Shown: positions 22,343 through 30,081 of the stretch, one piece after another
Position numbering within the stretch: the first letter of the stretch is position 1
How the letters are laid out: each line of letters opens with the position of its first letter
Notes under the pieces: model-generated
Seen by the model: the letters and a program-made list of their open reading frames with translations, nothing else
Told to the model about the DNA's origin: nothing
Database searches by the model: none
Program-made: the position numbers and the translations under genes
DNA from: Oscillospiraceae bacterium
Lineage (GTDB): Bacteria; Bacillota; Clostridia; Oscillospirales; Ruminococcaceae
Assembly (NCBI GenBank): GCA_017436125.1
Contig: JAFSDS010000068.1
Span: 1-50,762 of the forward strand
Length of the DNA stretch: 50,762 bases
Direction: 5' to 3'

Positions 22343-23272
22343 TTGGCTTCAACAGCAGTTTTCGGCGTTGCTTTCGTCGATATCAAGGGATTCCCATTCG
22401 AAAAATATATTCCCACCGGCACAAATCTTGGAAATATCACTATTGTTCACGGCGGTGTTTCCCGCAATGTCTGTGAGGACTTTGCAAATGTCGGAATGCC
22501 CGTTGACTTTGTAAGCGTTACCGACCATACCATCATTGGTCAGGACGTTGTTGACCACCTTCAGAATATTGGCGTAGGCACCGACTACATCACCCTTATC
22601 CCCAACCGCGGCGTTGGAATGTGGCTTGCGGTCATGGACGAAAAAGGAGACCTTGCAGGTTCCACCTCACAGATGCCGGACCTTGATGCCCTTGAAGCTT
22701 TCATCGGTGCGAAAGGTGAAGAAATTGTTGCAAAATGCGAAAATATCATTCTCGAAATTGATATGAACGAAGCTATTGCAGAAAAAGTTCTTTCCCTCGC
22801 TGAAAAATATAATAAAAAAGTCTATGTTATAGTCGGCAACCTCAGCATCATCGGAAAACGCCCCGATTTTCTCAGCAGAGTTGACTGCTACATCTGCAAC
22901 GAGATAGAAGCAGGAAAATTCTTTGAAATGGATCTTGAGGATTATACCCCCGATCAGATGCTCGAAGTTGTTAAAGTAAAATCCGCAGAACTTCGTGTTC
23001 CCTCCATGGTAGTTACCATGGGCAAAGACGGCGCTGTTTTCTATGACAGCCGTACCGGTGAAGAGGGCCACTGCCCCTGCTGCCCCTGCAAGCTTGTTGA
23101 TACCACCGGCGCAGGCGATGCTTTCCTTTCCGGAACCGTTATGGGTCTTACAAAGGGATACAGCCTTGAAAAGGCCGTTAAAGCCGGAACTTATCTTGCT
23201 TCCGCAACTATTCAGGTTGCAGAAAGTTCCTGCCCCAAAAACCCGAAGTTCTTTGAACAGTTTGAAGATTGA
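22343..23272 (+). CDS. PfkB-family carbohydrate/nucleoside kinase
   Basis: 309 residues, ribokinase fold. It phosphorylates a sugar or nucleoside with ATP. The N-terminal GGVSRNVCEDFANVG (37-51) matches the substrate-binding Gly motif, and DTTGAGDAFLSG (253-264) is the second PfkB signature with catalytic Asp259. The early part (AFVDIKGFPF, GTSRN-like) most resembles pseudouridine kinase and related subgroups, but the substrate is open. Directly before the signature lies a cluster HCPCCPC (243-249), unusual for the family. The start is a TTG at 22343, 8 nt after AGGAGAG; the GTG at 22334 is too close to that site. An extended -10 (TGGTATAGT, 22299-22307) is upstream. Confidence 0.9.
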   Translation: MASTAVFGVAFVDIKGFPFEKYIPTGTNLGNITIVHGGVSRNVCEDFANVGMPVDFVSVTDHTIIGQDVVDHLQNIGVGTDYITLIPNRGVGMWLAVMDEKGDLAGSTSQMPDLDALEAFIGAKGEEIVAKCENIILEIDMNEAIAEKVLSLAEKYNKKVYVIVGNLSIIGKRPDFLSRVDCYICNEIEAGKFFEMDLEDYTPDQMLEVVKVKSAELRVPSMVVTMGKDGAVFYDSRTGEEGHCPCCPCKLVDTTGAGDAFLSGTVMGLTKGYSLEKAVKAGTYLASATIQVAESSCPKNPKFFEQFED

Positions 23273-23290
23273 TTTTAAAGATATAGCATA

Positions 23291-23319
23291 GGCAGACGGA
23301 TAAAACCGTCTGCCTTTTT
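23291..23319 (+). terminator. Intrinsic terminator of the PfkB gene
   Basis: GGCAGACGG / CCGTCTGCC stem with ATAAAA loop and T-run; the next gene follows 22 bp later, so some readthrough is possible. Confidence 0.85.
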
Positions 23320-23340
23320 CGTTTTAAAGGAGTTGATATC

Positions 23341-24135
23341 ATGAATTTTGAAGAGCTTTATCAAATAAAGGACGAAGCCGAACAGATAAATAAAACCTAT
23401 GAGATATTCAACGAGGACAAAAGACTTTGTTCAAAAGCCGGAAGAGTTGAATTTCTTACAACGGTAAAATATATCGAAAAATATCTTGAGCCCGGCATGA
23501 AGATACTTGATATCGGTGCCGGAACAGGCGCATACAGCTTTTATTTTGCCGAAAAGGGTTATGAAGTTTCCTCTCTTGAACTTGCCGACAACAATATCGC
23601 GGTTTTTAAAAGAAAACTAAAACCGGAACATAAGATTGAGCTTATTCAGGGCAACGCCGTTGACCTTTCGCATTTTGACGATGAAAGCTTTGACATCGTA
23701 CTCATGTTCGGCCCGCTATATCATCTTCACAACGAAGAGGGCAGACAGAAAGCCATTGCTGAGGCAAAGCGCGTTGCAAAAAAAGATGCTGTTTTATTCT
23801 TTGCTTTCATAGAAAACGATATGATCTTTCTTACAGAAATGAACTATGACCCTGGTTACATAAAGGGAAACACTTATAACCACGAAACATTTAAAACGGA
23901 GGACTTTCCCTTTGTTTTCCATACCCTTGATTCCTGCCGTGAAATACTCAAAAACGGCGGAATAAAAATCATGCACGAAGTGGCTTCCGACGGTGTTTCC
24001 GAGCTTATTGCGGATAAGATAAACGCTATGGATGACGAAGATTATGAAACATATCTCCGCTATCACTATTACTGCTGTGAAAAGCCGGAAATGCTTGGAA
24101 GAAGCAACCATCTTTTGTTCGTTGGAAGGATGTAA
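23341..24135 (+). CDS. Class I SAM-dependent methyltransferase
   Basis: 264 residues. Motif I, LDIGAGTGAYS (56-66), binds S-adenosylmethionine; an acidic residue at the end of strand 2 (SSLELAD, about 78-84), and FDIVLMFGPLYHL (about 119-131) gives motif IV. The rest is a Rossmann-type Methyltransf family domain with a helical insertion carrying the substrate site (YDPGYIKGNTYNHETF). The methyl acceptor is unknown, probably a small molecule. The start ATG has AAAGGAG upstream. It is 4 bp from the Nudix-DUF952 gene, so both are co-translated. A functional link between them is likely but undefined. Confidence 0.9.
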   Translation: MNFEELYQIKDEAEQINKTYEIFNEDKRLCSKAGRVEFLTTVKYIEKYLEPGMKILDIGAGTGAYSFYFAEKGYEVSSLELADNNIAVFKRKLKPEHKIELIQGNAVDLSHFDDESFDIVLMFGPLYHLHNEEGRQKAIAEAKRVAKKDAVLFFAFIENDMIFLTEMNYDPGYIKGNTYNHETFKTEDFPFVFHTLDSCREILKNGGIKIMHEVASDGVSELIADKINAMDDEDYETYLRYHYYCCEKPEMLGRSNHLLFVGRM

Positions 24136-24139
24136 ATAA

Positions 24140-25003
24140 ATGAAAAATATCGTAAAACTTACGGATAAAACTGTTCTTGGAATTGATGGCATAACTTATG
24201 CAAAACCCCGATACACCTCAAGAGCAGTCCTTCGTGATCCGCAGGGAAAATTTGCCGTTATGATTATGAAAAATGTTAATTTTCAGCTTCTTCCCGGAGG
24301 AGGAATCGACCCCGGCGAAGATAGCGTTTCTGCTTTACGCCGTGAAATCCTTGAAGAAACCGGTTGTTCATGTGATCACATTAAAGAAATCGGAATTGTT
24401 GAAGAAAATCGCGCCCACTGCAATTACACACAGGTATCTTACTATTATTTTGTGCATACAAACGGAAAAATCGCAGAAATAAGCCTTACCGAAAACGAAA
24501 AAGCCACAAAAACCGAAGTTCATTGGAAGAGTTTTGAAGATGTTTACCGTCTTATTACTGAATTCATCCCAAAAACAGAACAGCAAAAGTTCCTGCGCGC
24601 AAGAGATACTGCTGTTCTTGAAGAAGTTAAAAACTCTTTTTCCGAATACACAACAATTCTTCATGTTATGAAAAAATCAACATGGGAAGAACGTAAAAAC
24701 AAGGATTTCTGGGGAAAACGCAACATTGATACCGAAGGGTTTATCCACTGTTCACAACCGGAATATTTCTGGCGTGTTGCTCCGAATTTTGATAAAATCA
24801 CCGATGAGCTTGTTATCCTATGCATTGACGAAAACAAGCTTTCATCCAAGGTGCTTTATGAGGACGGCGATAACTGCGGAAGAAGCTATCCCCATATTTA
24901 CGGAACCGTAAATAATTCTGCCGTTACGGCTGTCCTGCCTTTTATTCGTAATGAAAACGGCTGGGTAAAAAATAAGGAACTTGAAAATTTTGAGGATAAA
25001 TAA
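24140..25003 (+). CDS. Nudix hydrolase fused to a DUF952 domain
   Basis: 287 residues with two domains. The N-terminal Nudix fold (about 25-145) has a complete Nudix box from Gly54 to Cys76 (GGIDPGE then RREILEETGC), which cleaves nucleoside diphosphates linked to other moieties. From about 172 to 275 is a DUF952 domain (ILHVMKKSTWEE, GFIHCSQPEYF, YEDGDNCGRSYPHIYG), a family similar to ADP-ribosyltransferase-like folds. The pair in one chain hints at handling of a nucleotide or ADP-ribose compound. The start ATG at 24140 lies 4 bp after the methyltransferase stop. Domain assignments are secure; the joint reaction is unknown. Confidence 0.9.
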   Translation: MKNIVKLTDKTVLGIDGITYAKPRYTSRAVLRDPQGKFAVMIMKNVNFQLLPGGGIDPGEDSVSALRREILEETGCSCDHIKEIGIVEENRAHCNYTQVSYYYFVHTNGKIAEISLTENEKATKTEVHWKSFEDVYRLITEFIPKTEQQKFLRARDTAVLEEVKNSFSEYTTILHVMKKSTWEERKNKDFWGKRNIDTEGFIHCSQPEYFWRVAPNFDKITDELVILCIDENKLSSKVLYEDGDNCGRSYPHIYGTVNNSAVTAVLPFIRNENGWVKNKELENFEDK

Positions 25004-25020
25004 TATCCGCACCTGCTCTC

Positions 25021-25049
25021 TTGAAGAATGTTTTTCTTTATGATATTAT
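25021..25049 (+). promoter_or_regulatory. Promoter of the ADP-ribosylglycohydrolase gene
   Basis: TTGAAG (25021-25026), 17 bp, TATTAT (25044-25049) with TGA extension. Confidence 0.65.
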
Positions 25050-25084
25050 ATAAAGTAGCTTTATTTTTGACTGGAGGATATTGA

Positions 25085-26281
25085 ATGATCGGTGCAATTA
25101 TCGGCGACATTGCCGGAAGCATATATGAATTCAACAACATAAAAACAACTGATTTTCCGCTTTTCAGCGAGAATTGTTTTTTCACTGATGATACCGTAAT
25201 GACCGTTGCGGTTGCGGAAGCTCTTCTTAAAGGCGGAAGAAACGAAGCAAAAACCGAAAAAGAAATGGTAAAAGCCATGAGAAAATTCGGAAAAATCTAT
25301 CCCGATGCCGGCTACGGCACCCGTTTTAAGGAATGGCTTTCCTCTTCCGATCCCAAACCTTATGGCAGCTTTGGCAACGGAAGTGCAATGCGTGTTTCTC
25401 CTGTTGCATGGTTTTTCCACAGTCTTGAAAAGGTTGAAAAATATGCCGAAATAAGCGCAAAAGTTACTCACGACCACGAGGAAGGCATAAAAGGCGCAAA
25501 AGCCACCGCTGTTGCAATTTTCATGGCAAGAAGAGGCTATGAAAAGGACTATATCAAGCGCTATCTTGAGCTTAAATACAAATATGACCTGAGCCGCACC
25601 CTCGATGAGATCCGTCCGGAATATCAGTTTGACGAAACCTGTCAGGGAACTGTTCCCGCTGCTTTCCGCGCTTTCTATGAGGCAGAAAGCTTTGAGGATA
25701 CCCTTCGCAAGGCAATTTCCCTCGGAGGCGACAGCGACACCCTTGCGGCTATCGCCTGCAGCATTGCGGAAGCATATTACCCCATTCCCGAAGAAATCAA
25801 AAACGCCGCCCTTGCAAAGCTTGATAAAAAGCTTCTTGCTGTACTCAAAAAATGGGATGAGGACCTCAGTGTAACCCCCTCCGCTTTTGAAAAGCGCGAT
25901 ATCATGGCTTATGCAGATTATCTTCTTACTAACCCCCGCACCGAACGCAGAACTATCACTCACCCGGACACTTCACAAAACTATGTTGTTCCGGAATACA
26001 GCGAAACTATGTATAACTTCATCCATGACGCTGTTGAGTGTCCCCTTTTCCGTGATGACTATGTCCAGATCCTTGCAAACCACAACATTAGAAGCCACCA
26101 GGACATGGTATGCGAAGTCTGTGATGCTTCCGAAGTTCTTCTTGAAGCAATGTTCACCGTTATCATAAGTGGCGAAAAAGTCCATCCTGGAAATGTTGCA
26201 TGGGCTGCCGAAGACGGAATCCTCGGCGACATTATGTTCTATCTTCGCAAAAGACACGAGGAAAACGAAGCAGAAGAATAA
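25085..26281 (+). CDS. ADP-ribosylglycohydrolase family protein with DUF6508-like C-terminus
   Basis: 398 residues. Residues 1 to about 265 form a DraG/ARH fold that removes ADP-ribose from proteins or small molecules. It shows GDIAGS (7-12), the metal-binding FTDDTVMT (33-40), GSFGNGSAMRVSPVAW, THDHEEGIKGA and GGDSDTLAAIA near 215, all expected metal or ribose ligands. The last about 110 residues (ETMYNFIHDAVECPLFRDDY, then ISGEKVHPGNVAWAAEDG) resemble DUF6508, a small domain of unknown role; I am less sure of this part. The start ATG has GGAGGA upstream. It has its own promoter and terminator. Confidence 0.9.
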   Translation: MIGAIIGDIAGSIYEFNNIKTTDFPLFSENCFFTDDTVMTVAVAEALLKGGRNEAKTEKEMVKAMRKFGKIYPDAGYGTRFKEWLSSSDPKPYGSFGNGSAMRVSPVAWFFHSLEKVEKYAEISAKVTHDHEEGIKGAKATAVAIFMARRGYEKDYIKRYLELKYKYDLSRTLDEIRPEYQFDETCQGTVPAAFRAFYEAESFEDTLRKAISLGGDSDTLAAIACSIAEAYYPIPEEIKNAALAKLDKKLLAVLKKWDEDLSVTPSAFEKRDIMAYADYLLTNPRTERRTITHPDTSQNYVVPEYSETMYNFIHDAVECPLFRDDYVQILANHNIRSHQDMVCEVCDASEVLLEAMFTVIISGEKVHPGNVAWAAEDGILGDIMFYLRKRHEENEAEE

Positions 26282-26290
26282 ATTTTCATA

Positions 26291-26322
26291 AAAAAACACC
26301 CGGCAAAAGCCGGGTATTTTTT
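26291..26322. terminator. Bidirectional terminator
   Basis: ACCCGGC / GCCGGGT stem with AAAA loop (26298-26315), A-run and T-run on the two sides. Confidence 0.88.
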
Positions 26323-27472
26323 ATGCTTTTATTTTGTTGAGTTTTTCCATTACAGCAAACATCAGCAAAAGAAGTCCGCAAAGATAATACGGCAAAAGCC
26401 CTGCGGAAATATGATTTGCGATGATTCCGAAAATCGGCGGCATAAAACAGCTTCCTATATAGGCGCATGCCATCTGGACACCGACTATCGCCTGGGATTT
26501 ATCCGCACCGAAATGTGACGGAGTTGAATGGATGACACAGGGGTATATCGGTGCGCAGCCCAAACCGACAAGAACTATACCGGCCATGGCTGTTTTTTCG
26601 CCAAAGGGCAAAAGCATCGCCGCAACGCCAAGAGTAATTACCGCCTGACCAAGACGAATCATATTTTTGTCGTTCAGTTTATATGTAATAAACCCGCTTA
26701 TTCCCCTTCCAACTGTTATTCCCGTATAAAAGAGGGTTGCAAGTCCGGCGGCAGCTTCCTCCGAAACGCCGAATTCCATAACAAGATAGCTGCTTGCCCA
26801 AAGACCGGCGGTGCTTTCGAGAGCACAGTAACAGAAAAACGCTGTCATTACTTCTTTTGCGCCCGGAATGGCAAAAATCTCTTTTATGGAAAGCGCCTTT
26901 GTTTTTTCTACGCTTTCTGCGGAGGGTTTGTCCTCTTTCCAGAGAGGAAGAGTCATAAAAAGAACGGCGGTGAGCGCTATCTGAACAAAGGATACCCAGC
27001 GGTAGCCGAGATTCCATGTTCCGTTTGTCATGGCCGCAGAAAGGATATAAGGACCGGCGGAAGCTCCGATTCCCCACATACAGTGGAGCCAGCTGAGATG
27101 GCGGCTCGCGTAATGGACCGCCGCATAGTTGTTTATGGATGCGTCAACGCCTCCGGCGCCAAGACCGTACGGAACAGCAATAATGCAGAGCATTATAAAA
27201 GAATCGCTTACGGAAAATCCAAAAAGCGCCGCCGCTGTAAGCGCAACGCTCATGGCAGTAACTTTTCCTGTTCCAAAGTGCTTTGTCATTCTGTCGGAAA
27301 GAAGGCTTGAAGCAATAGTTCCCATACAGATTATCATGGAAATTATGCCCGCATAGGAAACCGGAACACCGAATTCCTGCTGCATGGTGGGCCATGCTCC
27401 GCCGAGAAGCGCATCCGGAAGACCAAGGCTGATAAAAGATATATATATGATTGCAAGAAGCAGACTGAACAT
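26321..27472 (-). CDS. Major facilitator superfamily transporter
   Basis: 383 residues with 12 hydrophobic helices. A sugar- or drug-type MFS carrier; the early motif GLPDALLGGAWPTMQQEFG and the loop after helix 2 (SDRMTKHFGTGKV) fit the family, and GVDASINNYAAVHYASR with LHCMWGIGASAGPY in helices 4-5 is similar to the FucP/sugar transporter group. The substrate is unknown. The start ATG has AAGGAG upstream. It is divergent from an XRE regulator, the usual arrangement for local control. Confidence 0.92.
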   Translation of the reverse strand: MFSLLLAIIYISFISLGLPDALLGGAWPTMQQEFGVPVSYAGIISMIICMGTIASSLLSDRMTKHFGTGKVTAMSVALTAAALFGFSVSDSFIMLCIIAVPYGLGAGGVDASINNYAAVHYASRHLSWLHCMWGIGASAGPYILSAAMTNGTWNLGYRWVSFVQIALTAVLFMTLPLWKEDKPSAESVEKTKALSIKEIFAIPGAKEVMTAFFCYCALESTAGLWASSYLVMEFGVSEEAAAGLATLFYTGITVGRGISGFITYKLNDKNMIRLGQAVITLGVAAMLLPFGEKTAMAGIVLVGLGCAPIYPCVIHSTPSHFGADKSQAIVGVQMACAYIGSCFMPPIFGIIANHISAGLLPYYLCGLLLLMFAVMEKLNKIKA

Positions 27473-27501
27473 ATAAAACTCCTTTTTAAAATGCTTTTAT
27501 C

Positions 27502-27517
27502 ATTATATCACAGCTGT
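27502..27517 (-). promoter_or_regulatory. Extended -10 promoter of the MFS gene with adjacent palindrome
   Basis: Minus strand TGATATAAT (27502-27510) without a good -35. The perfect palindrome ACAGCTGT (27510-27517) abuts it. Confidence 0.5.
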
Positions 27518-27576
27518 CAACAATCATTTTTTACCGTTGGTTAAAAATTTTTTTTACTGTCTTTCTTTTCGGTGTA

Positions 27577-27605
27577 TTCAAATCCCGAAAAAACCGTGTT
27601 ATCAT
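27577..27605 (+). promoter_or_regulatory. Promoter of the XRE regulator at 27646
   Basis: TTCAAA (27577-27582), 17 bp, TATCAT (27600-27605) with TGT extension. Confidence 0.55.
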
Positions 27606-27611
27606 TTAGCC

Positions 27612-27621
27612 ATGGTACCAT
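27612..27621. promoter_or_regulatory. Palindrome ATGGTACCAT, candidate autoregulatory operator
   Basis: A perfect 10-bp palindrome placed 6 bp after the -10 of the XRE gene, at the expected transcription start. Confidence 0.45.
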
Positions 27622-27645
27622 AAAACATTTTTTGGAGATAGTGAT

Positions 27646-28725
27646 ATGAAATCAAACATCAGCGAAAACATCAGATTTTACAGAAAAGAGAAAAATCTTA
27701 CCCAGGAACAACTTGCTGAAGCAATGGGTGTTTCCGTCGGGGCTGTTTCAAAATGGGAAGGCGGAATTTCTGTTCCGGAACTTTCGCTTATCATGGAGCT
27801 TTCCGACTTTTTCGGGATCTCCGTCGATGCGCTTCTCGGCTATAAAATGCGAGATAATACAGCCGCAGAAACTGCAGAAAGGCTTCGCATAATGCGTTCG
27901 CAAAAAGATTATACCAACGCATTTTCCGAAGTTGAAAAGGCCGTTCAGAAGTTCCCGAACAATTTTGATGTTATCTATCAGGGCGGCGGACTTCTTTACT
28001 TTCTTGGGCTTGAAAAAGACGACAGAAAAGTCGTGCTCAAATCGAAGGAGCTTCTTGAGCACGCACTCAATCTTATCGACCAGCCCCATGCTCACAATGT
28101 CGGCAAAAGCGATATCTATGACGATCTTTCCGGAATCTGCTTCATCCTTGATGAATGTGAAAAAGGCCTTGATATGCTTAAAGAACATAACGAAGGCGGA
28201 GTTTTTGATGCAGAAATCGGCTATGAGCTTGCTTCTTCCTTCAAGCGTTATAAAGAAGCCCTACCCTATCTTTCCGATGCTCTTGTAAGAAATCTTACGG
28301 ACCTTTTCAAATGTATCATCGGCTTTGCAAATGTTTATGAAAACCGCAGAGAATTTGAAAAAGCTTTTGACGCAGTAAAAATCTGTTATGAAATCAACGA
28401 AATGTTCCGTGTTCCCGGAACGGTTTCATATTTGGATAAAGGCAGCATCGTTTTGCTGACTGCATGCGCACAGATATGTGAAAAACTCGGTGATGAGGCC
28501 GGCATAAGAAAATATCTTCTTGAGGCCAAATCCGTTGCGGAAAATTTTGACGCAAATCCCGATGATTCCGCAAAAAATGTAAAATTTTACGAAAAGGATA
28601 TTCCCGCTTCCGCTGCGGACGATTTTGGCGAAACGGCAATCGCCACCATCGAAAATGTCATAGCCTGGGAAAAAGAAAAATATCCGAAAACCTGTAAAAT
28701 CTGGCAGGAGATTAAAGAAATATAA
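27646..28725 (+). CDS. XRE-family regulator with tetratricopeptide-like C-terminus
   Basis: 359 residues. Residues 5-62 form a Cro/CI helix-turn-helix (TQEQLAEAMGVSVGAVSKWE, then SVPELSLIMELSDFFGISV). The remainder (about 75-345) is entirely helical with pairs of helices that look like divergent TPR repeats (SEVEKAVQKFPNNFDVIYQG, ELASSFKRYKEALPYLSDAL, IGFANVYENRREFEKAFDAV). TPR-containing regulators often respond to a peptide or protein. The start ATG at 27646 has GGAGATAG upstream. It diverges from the MFS gene, which it probably controls, and ends in a terminator. Confidence 0.88.
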   Translation: MKSNISENIRFYRKEKNLTQEQLAEAMGVSVGAVSKWEGGISVPELSLIMELSDFFGISVDALLGYKMRDNTAAETAERLRIMRSQKDYTNAFSEVEKAVQKFPNNFDVIYQGGGLLYFLGLEKDDRKVVLKSKELLEHALNLIDQPHAHNVGKSDIYDDLSGICFILDECEKGLDMLKEHNEGGVFDAEIGYELASSFKRYKEALPYLSDALVRNLTDLFKCIIGFANVYENRREFEKAFDAVKICYEINEMFRVPGTVSYLDKGSIVLLTACAQICEKLGDEAGIRKYLLEAKSVAENFDANPDDSAKNVKFYEKDIPASAADDFGETAIATIENVIAWEKEKYPKTCKIWQEIKEI

Positions 28726-28729
28726 AAAG

Positions 28730-28760
28730 ACGAGCACCGGTTTTTATTCGGTGCTCATCT
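28730..28760. terminator. Terminator between convergent XRE and bactofilin genes
   Basis: GAGCACCG (28732-28739) / CGGTGCTC (28749-28756) stem with T-rich loop. Its 3' arm is a copy of the over-represented 9-mer. Confidence 0.75.
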
Positions 28761-28768
28761 TTGTTATA

Positions 28769-29539
28769 TCAGATTTTCTCGCATCTGCCGACTTTTGCTT
28801 TTGGGGAAATTTCAACACTTTCGCTATACTGCACAAGGCCGATATCGCAGTCTTCGCCAATCATAACATATTTTCCGGTAACGGTTTTTGCGCTTGTGTG
28901 CTCGATGATTATTTCGTCACCTTCAATTGATTCCGAAACAGCGAATCCGAATTTTTTTCTTCCGAAAAGTTTTTCAACAATTCCTTTTCCTCGGTAATTT
29001 TCAATTATAATCTTGCTTCCGCCGATGCTTTCTGCCTTTGATCCATAAGAATTTGAAAGTTCGATTCTGAGATTTTCCGCGTTGATAAGCCCTCCGCAGG
29101 AAATGCCGCCGGTTATATAAGCATCTTCTGCTTCAAAATCTCCGGAAACTTTAAGTCCGCCGCTGATTTTTACTTCCGCTCCGCGGAGGGTTCCGCCGCA
29201 TTTGAAACCGCCGGAAACTGAAATTTTTTCATCAGAAGCGCAGTCGCCTTCAACTTTGAAAGCTCCGGAAACTTTTATTATATCGGAAGAAAGTCTTCCT
29301 TCGTTTTTCGCGCTTCCGGAAACGTAAAATTCTTTTGAGGAAAGGGTTCCGCGGTTGCTGAAAGCTCCGGAAATATGCATATCACCATCGCATTCAATAT
29401 CGGAATTTCCGGAAAAGGCTCCGGAACAACGGAATTCTTTGCAGCGGATAAGGCCTTCCGATTTTACGCTTCCGCTGATTCCCACTTTATCATATTCGCC
29501 GGCGGTAATTACGCCGGAACCTGCAATTTTCATATCCAT
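28769..29539 (-). CDS. Bactofilin-like polymer-forming protein (YhbE/YhbF type)
   Basis: 256 residues made of short repeating beta strands with Gly and Ser turns (ISGSVKSEG, CSGAFSGNSDIECDG, VSGAFKVEGDC, ISGGLKVSGDF), the pattern of a right-handed beta-helix. Bactofilins polymerise into cytoskeletal filaments at the membrane. About 12 turns are visible through residue 160, then a region with YRGKGIVEKLFGRKKFG and a second short helix end. It matches the YhbE/YhbF (BacE/BacF) type in Bacillus, where such proteins sit with YhbD. The start ATG at 29539 has GGAGG 6 nt upstream. It is 12 bp after the yhbD gene, in one operon. Confidence 0.87.
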   Translation of the reverse strand: MDMKIAGSGVITAGEYDKVGISGSVKSEGLIRCKEFRCSGAFSGNSDIECDGDMHISGAFSNRGTLSSKEFYVSGSAKNEGRLSSDIIKVSGAFKVEGDCASDEKISVSGGFKCGGTLRGAEVKISGGLKVSGDFEAEDAYITGGISCGGLINAENLRIELSNSYGSKAESIGGSKIIIENYRGKGIVEKLFGRKKFGFAVSESIEGDEIIIEHTSAKTVTGKYVMIGEDCDIGLVQYSESVEISPKAKVGRCEKI

Positions 29540-29551
29540 AATATACCTCCG

Positions 29552-29932
29552 TCAAAATTTAAGGATTTCGCTTAAATCTGTGCTTTCGCCGTTTTCAAGC
29601 ACCCTTTTTATGCTTTTTATATCTTTTATTCGGAAAGTTTTTTCACCAAAAACCGTATCTATGACTATTTTTGCGTTGTTTTCCTCATCACCGGAAATTT
29701 TTTTCGCCAGTTCATCAAGAAGGATATCCTCTTTATTTGAAAGAATCAGTTCCACCCTTTTAAAAATAAGATCCTTTGGAAAAAAAGTTTCCTGGCCGGT
29801 TACAGTGGATCTTTTTATGAACCATTCTTCCGGAATAAGTCCTTTGCGCTTCCATCGGTAAAGAGCACCGTATGATATGGAATATTTTTCAAGAAGCAGT
29901 TTTTTCGATATAAGATTTTCTTCGGGCTGCAT
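29552..29932 (-). CDS. yhbD: YhbD-type DUF4004 helix-turn-helix protein
   Basis: 126 residues. Residues about 8-45 resemble a MerR-type helix-turn-helix (LLEKYSISYGALYRWKRKGL), and the C-terminal 70 residues are a mixed alpha-beta tail (DELAKKISGDEENNAKIVID). In Bacillus subtilis yhbD precedes bactofilin genes, as here. The start is the ATG at 29932 with GGAGG upstream; an ATG at 30001 would run through the promoter and operators. Two matching palindromes overlap the promoter, so YhbD is a good candidate for their binder. That assignment is inference. Confidence 0.88.
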   Translation of the reverse strand: MQPEENLISKKLLLEKYSISYGALYRWKRKGLIPEEWFIKRSTVTGQETFFPKDLIFKRVELILSNKEDILLDELAKKISGDEENNAKIVIDTVFGEKTFRIKDIKSIKRVLENGESTDLSEILKF

Positions 29933-29962
29933 TTTTCTGCCTCCTTTTTTTGATTTCTCCGG

Positions 29963-29985
29963 AGTGCGTAACATTGTTACGCACT
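29963..29985. promoter_or_regulatory. Operator 1, 23-bp perfect dyad
   Basis: AGTGCGTAACA-T-TGTTACGCACT, centred 27 bp from operator 2, downstream of the -10 and over the expected transcription start of yhbD. Confidence 0.75.
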
Positions 29986-29986
29986 C

Positions 29987-30015
29987 ATTATAACGTAACA
30001 TTGTTACGCTGTCAA
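29987..30015 (-). promoter_or_regulatory. Consensus sigma-A promoter of the yhbD-bactofilin operon
   Basis: Minus strand TTGACA (30010-30015), 17 bp, TATAAT (29987-29992). Both hexamers are perfect, and the whole spacer is filled by operator 2. Confidence 0.9.
29994..30008. promoter_or_regulatory. Operator 2, 15-bp perfect dyad
   Basis: CGTAACA-T-TGTTACG, identical to the core of operator 1, located in the -35/-10 spacer. Confidence 0.75.
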
Positions 30016-30036
30016 TAGAAATCCTGAAAATTTTCT

Positions 30037-30080
30037 AAAAAAAAATGGAAGCACCCCATTTGGGGTGCTTCCGCTTTTTT
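30037..30080 (-). terminator. Strong terminator of the 30082 gene
   Basis: 12-bp stem GGAAGCACCCCA / TGGGGTGCTTCC (30047-30072), with A-run and T-run on both sides. Confidence 0.9.
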
Positions 30081-30081
30081 T

